Positions 60,925 through 64,000 of a stretch of 64,000 bases of DNA are shown piece after piece. This DNA is from Thermoplasmatota archaeon (GTDB taxonomy: Archaea; Thermoplasmatota; Thermoplasmata; UBA10834). A model generated the notes under the pieces. It ran no database searches. It was not told where the DNA came from and saw only the letters and a list, made by a program, of their open reading frames with translations. The translations under genes and the position numbers were made by a program. The stretch spans positions 1 to 64,000 of the forward strand of contig JAHIRF010000007.1 in the NCBI GenBank assembly GCA_018818785.1, in the 5' to 3' direction. Numbering within the stretch: position 1 is the first letter of the stretch; every line of letters begins with the position of its first letter.

Positions 60925-62250
60925 ATGGATAGCTTCTGGATAGCGACTATCATATTCATCGTCACCTACGCGTTGATATCCATTCGTAGGTTCCCGAAGG
61001 TGAAAGTGGACCGGCCGGCGGCCGCCCTTCTGGGAGCGGGGCTCATGATCGTGTTCGGCGTCGTCGGGCCCTCGGAGGCGATCGCCTCGATCAACCTCGA
61101 CATAATCCTGCTCCTGGTCGGCATGATGATACTTGTGGCCGGCCTGGAGCTGTGCGGATTCTTCGAATGGGTCTCACTGAGGATGATCAAGTATTCCAAG
61201 GACCAGTTCACGTTCCTCGTATTGACCATGGTGGTCACTGGCACGTTGTCCGCCCTGGTGCTCAATGACACCGTGGTGCTGCTGTTCACCCCGATAATAA
61301 TCCGGACCTGCAGGCTGTTGAAATCCAATCCTGTGCCGTTCCTGATCGCGGAGGCGATAGCCGCGAACATAGGCAGCGTCGCGACCGCGGTGGGCAACCC
61401 GCAGAACGCGTATATCGCGACGAAGGCAGGCATATCGTTCCTTGATTTCTCTGCGAAGCTCGCCCCGGTCGCGGCCGTGTGCATGCTGGTCGCGATAGCC
61501 ATGATGTACATCATATGCCGCAAGGATATCAGAAAGGGCAACGCGCACGAGTTCAGGCAGAAGATATTGAAGGATGGATGGAACGCCTTCGAGGAGGAGA
61601 TCGTGAACGGCGACGCATTCGCAAGGTCCGGGATGAAGAAGTTGAAGGAACACCGGACGGGGCTGTTCGCCCTCCTCGGTATCACCGGGGTGACATTCAT
61701 CGCGTTCATGTCCAGCCATGTAATCGGCGTGCCTCTGGCTGTGATCGCGTTCCTAGCGGGAGTCGCTGCGCTCTTCGTCCTGCCGCTGGTCTCGGACCTC
61801 AGGTCCAAGGACATGTTGGCCGGGGTCGATTGGTCGATCATACTATTCTTCGTGGGCCTGTTCGTCGTCCTCCAAGGTGTCAAGGATTCCGAACTCCTGT
61901 TCGAGATACGCAGGTTCTTCCCAGGGTTCGAGGAGGGCGCATTGCCCAAGACCGAATGGTTGGCGGCCCTGTCGGCATTGTTGTCAAACCTCGTGAGCAA
62001 TGTGCCATCGGTGATGCTGCTCAGCGAACTCATACCGCTAAGCGAGACCGACCTGTGGTTCGCACTGGCATCGAGCTCCACGCTCGCGGGCAACGCGACC
62101 ATACTCGGCGCCGCGGCCAATGTCATCGTCGCCGAGAAGGCGGAGGGCATGGGGGTCGAGTTGAACTTCTGGAAGTTCACCCTGGTGGGCTTCCCGATTG
62201 CGATGGCCACCCTCTTCGTGTCCACTGTCATGTTGATGATCATATTCTGA
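60925..62250 (+). CDS. ArsB/NhaD-type permease (ion transporter superfamily)
   Basis: 441 residues with about eleven hydrophobic helices in two inverted halves. The first half has VLNDTVVLLFTPIIIRTCR and GSVATAVGNPQNAYI; the second has LSNLVSNVPSVMLLSELI and ATILGAAANVIVAE. These paired re-entrant motifs define the ArsB/NhaD/CitM superfamily. The ion (arsenite, Na+, or a carboxylate) is not clear. The ATG at 60925 (MDSFWIATI) directly precedes the first helix; in-frame codons back to 60811 are ignored. Confidence 0.88.
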   Translation: MDSFWIATIIFIVTYALISIRRFPKVKVDRPAAALLGAGLMIVFGVVGPSEAIASINLDIILLLVGMMILVAGLELCGFFEWVSLRMIKYSKDQFTFLVLTMVVTGTLSALVLNDTVVLLFTPIIIRTCRLLKSNPVPFLIAEAIAANIGSVATAVGNPQNAYIATKAGISFLDFSAKLAPVAAVCMLVAIAMMYIICRKDIRKGNAHEFRQKILKDGWNAFEEEIVNGDAFARSGMKKLKEHRTGLFALLGITGVTFIAFMSSHVIGVPLAVIAFLAGVAALFVLPLVSDLRSKDMLAGVDWSIILFFVGLFVVLQGVKDSELLFEIRRFFPGFEEGALPKTEWLAALSALLSNLVSNVPSVMLLSELIPLSETDLWFALASSSTLAGNATILGAAANVIVAEKAEGMGVELNFWKFTLVGFPIAMATLFVSTVMLMIIF

Positions 62251-62316
62251 CCAGAGGCATCGGCATTTGTCGGACATGTAGCCAGTATAATAGAATAGGG
62301 CAGGCCAGCGAAAGTG

Positions 62317-62363
62317 CTTTATATGTCGGACGGATATTCAGTTTTGGTCGGACACGATCCGAC
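62317..62363 (+). promoter_or_regulatory. TATA box with an inverted repeat at the predicted start site
   Basis: CTTTATATG at 62317-62325 predicts transcription near 62346. Exactly there, GTCGGA-CACGA-TCCGAC (62347-62363) is a perfect 6-bp inverted repeat. Two more copies of GTCGGAC lie upstream at 62269-62275 and 62325-62331. The layout looks like an operator bound by a repressor, or a 5' hairpin in the mRNA. Confidence 0.5.
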
Positions 62364-62385
62364 TGACATAAAGAAGGGATGCACA

Positions 62386-62607
62386 ATGCCGATGAAGCCA
62401 ATATCTCTGGATAGGGCAATGGAAATCGCCGACGAAAAGAGCCTCCGACCAGGTAAGGTCCGTGGAACGACTGAGATCGAATTCACGAGGGGCGGTAGCC
62501 CAAGAGTAGAGGTCATTGACTGGCCAGAATTCGAAGCCATCCTCAACCAGAAGAACCTGGAGATCCACGAGGGCGGCGGGTTCATGAAGCTCATGAAGAA
62601 GCAGTGA
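62386..62607 (+). CDS. Small basic/acidic protein of unknown function
   Basis: 73 residues, starting MPMKPISLDRAMEIADE and ending GGFMKLMKKQ. It holds RGTTEIEFTRGGSPRVEVIDWPEF, suggesting a small beta-rich fold. No family is recognised. In-frame starts from 62314 exist but would place the TATA box inside the gene, so ATG 62386 is preferred. The elaborate promoter suggests that it is regulated. Confidence 0.55.
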   Translation: MPMKPISLDRAMEIADEKSLRPGKVRGTTEIEFTRGGSPRVEVIDWPEFEAILNQKNLEIHEGGGFMKLMKKQ

Positions 62608-62655
62608 ACTCCACTCTTCTCCATACGGCCCTACAAACCTCTTCAACCAAACAAC

Positions 62656-63330
62656 TTAGTCAGTTTTTGTTGATTTCTTCTTGGGCGGAGGCGATCCCGC
62701 TTCGCGGCCTGTTATCCTTCGAAGCACTATGACCGACATTATCGCGCAGAGGATTATGTAGATCACGAGGCCACCCATAGGGTTGGAGCCACCGTCCCCT
62801 CCATATACTCCGCTGATGAAGGCCCAGGTCACTGCGCTCACGAGGGTCATGCCGGCAGAGATCATGATGGATCCTCTCAGGTCGATCTTCAGGAGCAGTG
62901 AAGTGAATGCGAGGACTGACAGGAATATCAATGCGAGGGAGACCGACGAACCCGCGTTCAAACCCTCGGTCCTCGCGTTGGTGATCCCTTCACCGAATAG
63001 GTCGATGACCGCGTAGCAGACCGTGATGAGCACGACGGTCATAGCGATCCTGCGTCTGAGGGGTCTCCCTGAAAGCGCGGGTGGCCTAGGGAAGCGCCAG
63101 GCATTCGACTTCATCAGCGCGGCGCAGCCAAGGGAATACCAGAACATGTTTATCGGAAGCATCAGGAAGAACACGATCGCGACCGCGGCGAAGAAGTATT
63201 CGGAATCGAACGATATATCCGAGGCGGCGACATCACCTGAGAACAGGAGAAGCACGGAAAGCATCAACAGAGGAGCGGCCTTCAGGACTCGGTGTGGAAC
63301 GCGCTCGAGCACGGCCATCGCAACTCCCAT
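62656..63330 (-). CDS. Polytopic membrane protein of unknown function
   Basis: About 224 residues with six or so hydrophobic helices (VLKAAPLLMLSVLLLFSG, YFFAAVAIVFFLMLPINMFWY, MTVVLITVCYAVIDL, and others) and a basic tail KKKSTKTD. No family is recognised. The ATG at 63330 or 63318 is the start; the long in-frame extension to 63687 is Arg/Gly-rich shadow sequence opposite the DRG gene. Confidence 0.6.
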   Translation of the reverse strand: MGVAMAVLERVPHRVLKAAPLLMLSVLLLFSGDVAASDISFDSEYFFAAVAIVFFLMLPINMFWYSLGCAALMKSNAWRFPRPPALSGRPLRRRIAMTVVLITVCYAVIDLFGEGITNARTEGLNAGSSVSLALIFLSVLAFTSLLLKIDLRGSIMISAGMTLVSAVTWAFISGVYGGDGGSNPMGGLVIYIILCAIMSVIVLRRITGREAGSPPPKKKSTKTD

Positions 63331-63374
63331 GGACGCTGGATGACCCTCCCCGCTGAAAAAGCTTCTCTCGTCGT

Positions 63375-64000
63375 TCACCGCTTCACGACGATCGTCACGA
63401 TATCCTGGTCGTCGACGACGTGGTCCAAGCCTACCACCTGTCCAGGGAATCTCGCACTCGTCCCCCAGACCAGTGCGTACCTGAAATTCCTCTTGAAGTC
63501 CCTGTGGATCGTGTCGCAGACCGTCCCTATGTCGGACCCCAGCTTTATCACGAGAGGCTCGACCATGTCCGCCTCCTCCCACTGAGGCTTGAGGTATATG
63601 CGTATGAACTTGAGCGCGCTGAATATCTCTTCCTTGAGGTCGTCGATCCCCAACCCAGTCGCAGCAGATATGGCAATGACATTCCATCCCTTCAGGCGCT
63701 TCTTCAGCTGGGCTATGAACTCCTTGTTCACCAGGTCGACCTTGTTGATCGAGACTATCGCCGGAACGTAGAGTCTGTTGCCGGATATGTAATCGATCAG
63801 CTGGTCCTCGTCGATGTTCTCTCTGATGACCACATCGGCGTTGATGTGCCCGTACTCGTTCATCATCTCCTTGACCAGGTCCTCGTCGAGCGACGATTGC
63901 TTCGTGGTGAAGTTGACCGATACCCCGCCCCGGTTCTTCTTCGCGATGACTATGTCAGGTGCGCGCTGGTTGAGCCTCAGGTTGGCCGTACGTATCTCGT
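63375..64000 (-). CDS. DRG/Rbg-family GTPase, C-terminal part (cut by the window edge)
   Basis: 208 residues are visible; the P-loop lies beyond the window. Present are the G4 motif SINKVDLVN, G5-like AISAATGLGIDDL, and a C-terminal TGS domain (IRIYLKPQWEEADMVEPLVI through DHVVDDQDIVTIVVKR) including DTIHRDFKRNFRYALVWG. This matches eukaryotic/archaeal DRG proteins, which associate with ribosomes. Confidence 0.93.
   Translation of the reverse strand, partial: EIRTANLRLNQRAPDIVIAKKNRGGVSVNFTTKQSSLDEDLVKEMMNEYGHINADVVIRENIDEDQLIDYISGNRLYVPAIVSINKVDLVNKEFIAQLKKRLKGWNVIAISAATGLGIDDLKEEIFSALKFIRIYLKPQWEEADMVEPLVIKLGSDIGTVCDTIHRDFKRNFRYALVWGTSARFPGQVVGLDHVVDDQDIVTIVVKR

Noticed and set aside
63331-63687. 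N-terminal extension of the membrane protein at 62656-63330
   Set aside because: The extra residues lie opposite the DRG GTPase reading frame and have shadow composition.

Overview
The window is archaeal. It carries an alpha-NAC homologue, RNase HII, a DRG-type GTPase, a hSSB1-like single-strand binding protein, a two-domain protein disulfide oxidoreductase, the GTP cyclohydrolase MptA of (methano)pterin synthesis, an initiator-type tRNA-Met with an A1:U72 pair, and many leaderless or TATA-box promoters. Gene content and the GC-rich codon use (estimated by eye) fit a mesophilic, anaerobic to oxygen-tolerant member of the Thermoplasmatota. That placement is an inference; no rRNA is present to confirm it.

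Layout, left to right. 1-1.3 kb: truncated AAA/DUF4143 ATPase. 1.5-3.3 kb: monofunctional catalase flanked by two related ~85-bp repeats. 3.4-8.6 kb: EamA exporter, HD phosphohydrolase, membrane protein, and a translationally coupled FAD / Fe-S 2-hydroxyacid dehydrogenase pair. 8.6-11.6 kb: AlaX editing protein, zinc-ribbon membrane protein, GldA-like dehydrogenase. 11.8-13.6 kb: two overlapping genes for PD-(D/E)XK nucleases, one a homologue of eukaryotic CDIN1 (TPD motif) and one a Cas4-like nuclease with four inserted membrane helices. 13.6-16.6 kb: glmS and glmU-like genes for UDP-GlcNAc. 17-18.2 kb: free-standing HTH-LAGLIDADG protein beside tRNA-Met. 18.4-27.7 kb: SCP2 protein, rnhB, histidine kinase, mptA-pgp, small zinc proteins, TPR protein, NAC, and an ABC exporter whose permease contains a pentapeptide-repeat beta-helix.

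27.8-32.5 kb: tRNA-Asp, methyltransferase, ornithine cyclodeaminase-like enzyme, a glutaredoxin/ferredoxin-thioredoxin reductase pair, ferredoxin, and a GAF-GAF histidine kinase. 32.6-42.6 kb: a block of redox genes all on the minus strand. It holds an FAD/Fe-S dehydrogenase, two glutamate-synthase-type Fe-S/FMN proteins (one with a degenerate barrel), a fused amidotransferase-GXGXG subunit, and then NfnAB from a separate promoter. Together these suggest a non-standard, ferredoxin/NADPH-linked glutamate synthase or related amidotransferase complex.

43-59.3 kb: SSB, MFS transporter, a corrinoid methyltransferase of the MttB family without pyrrolysine, a self-inhibited Fic protein, aminotransferase, zinc alcohol dehydrogenase, LsrF-like aldolase, aspartase, OsmC and PDO redox proteins, glutamate dehydrogenase, acetyltransferase and HisS. 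Aspartase, GDH, OCD and aminotransferase point to amino-acid metabolism. 59.3-60.8 kb is a visibly AT-richer island with a frameshifted membrane-protein gene, a strongly structured element and a DUF3800 gene. 60.9-64 kb: ArsB/NhaD-type permease, a small gene with an inverted repeat at its predicted transcription start, a membrane protein, and a DRG GTPase running off the edge.
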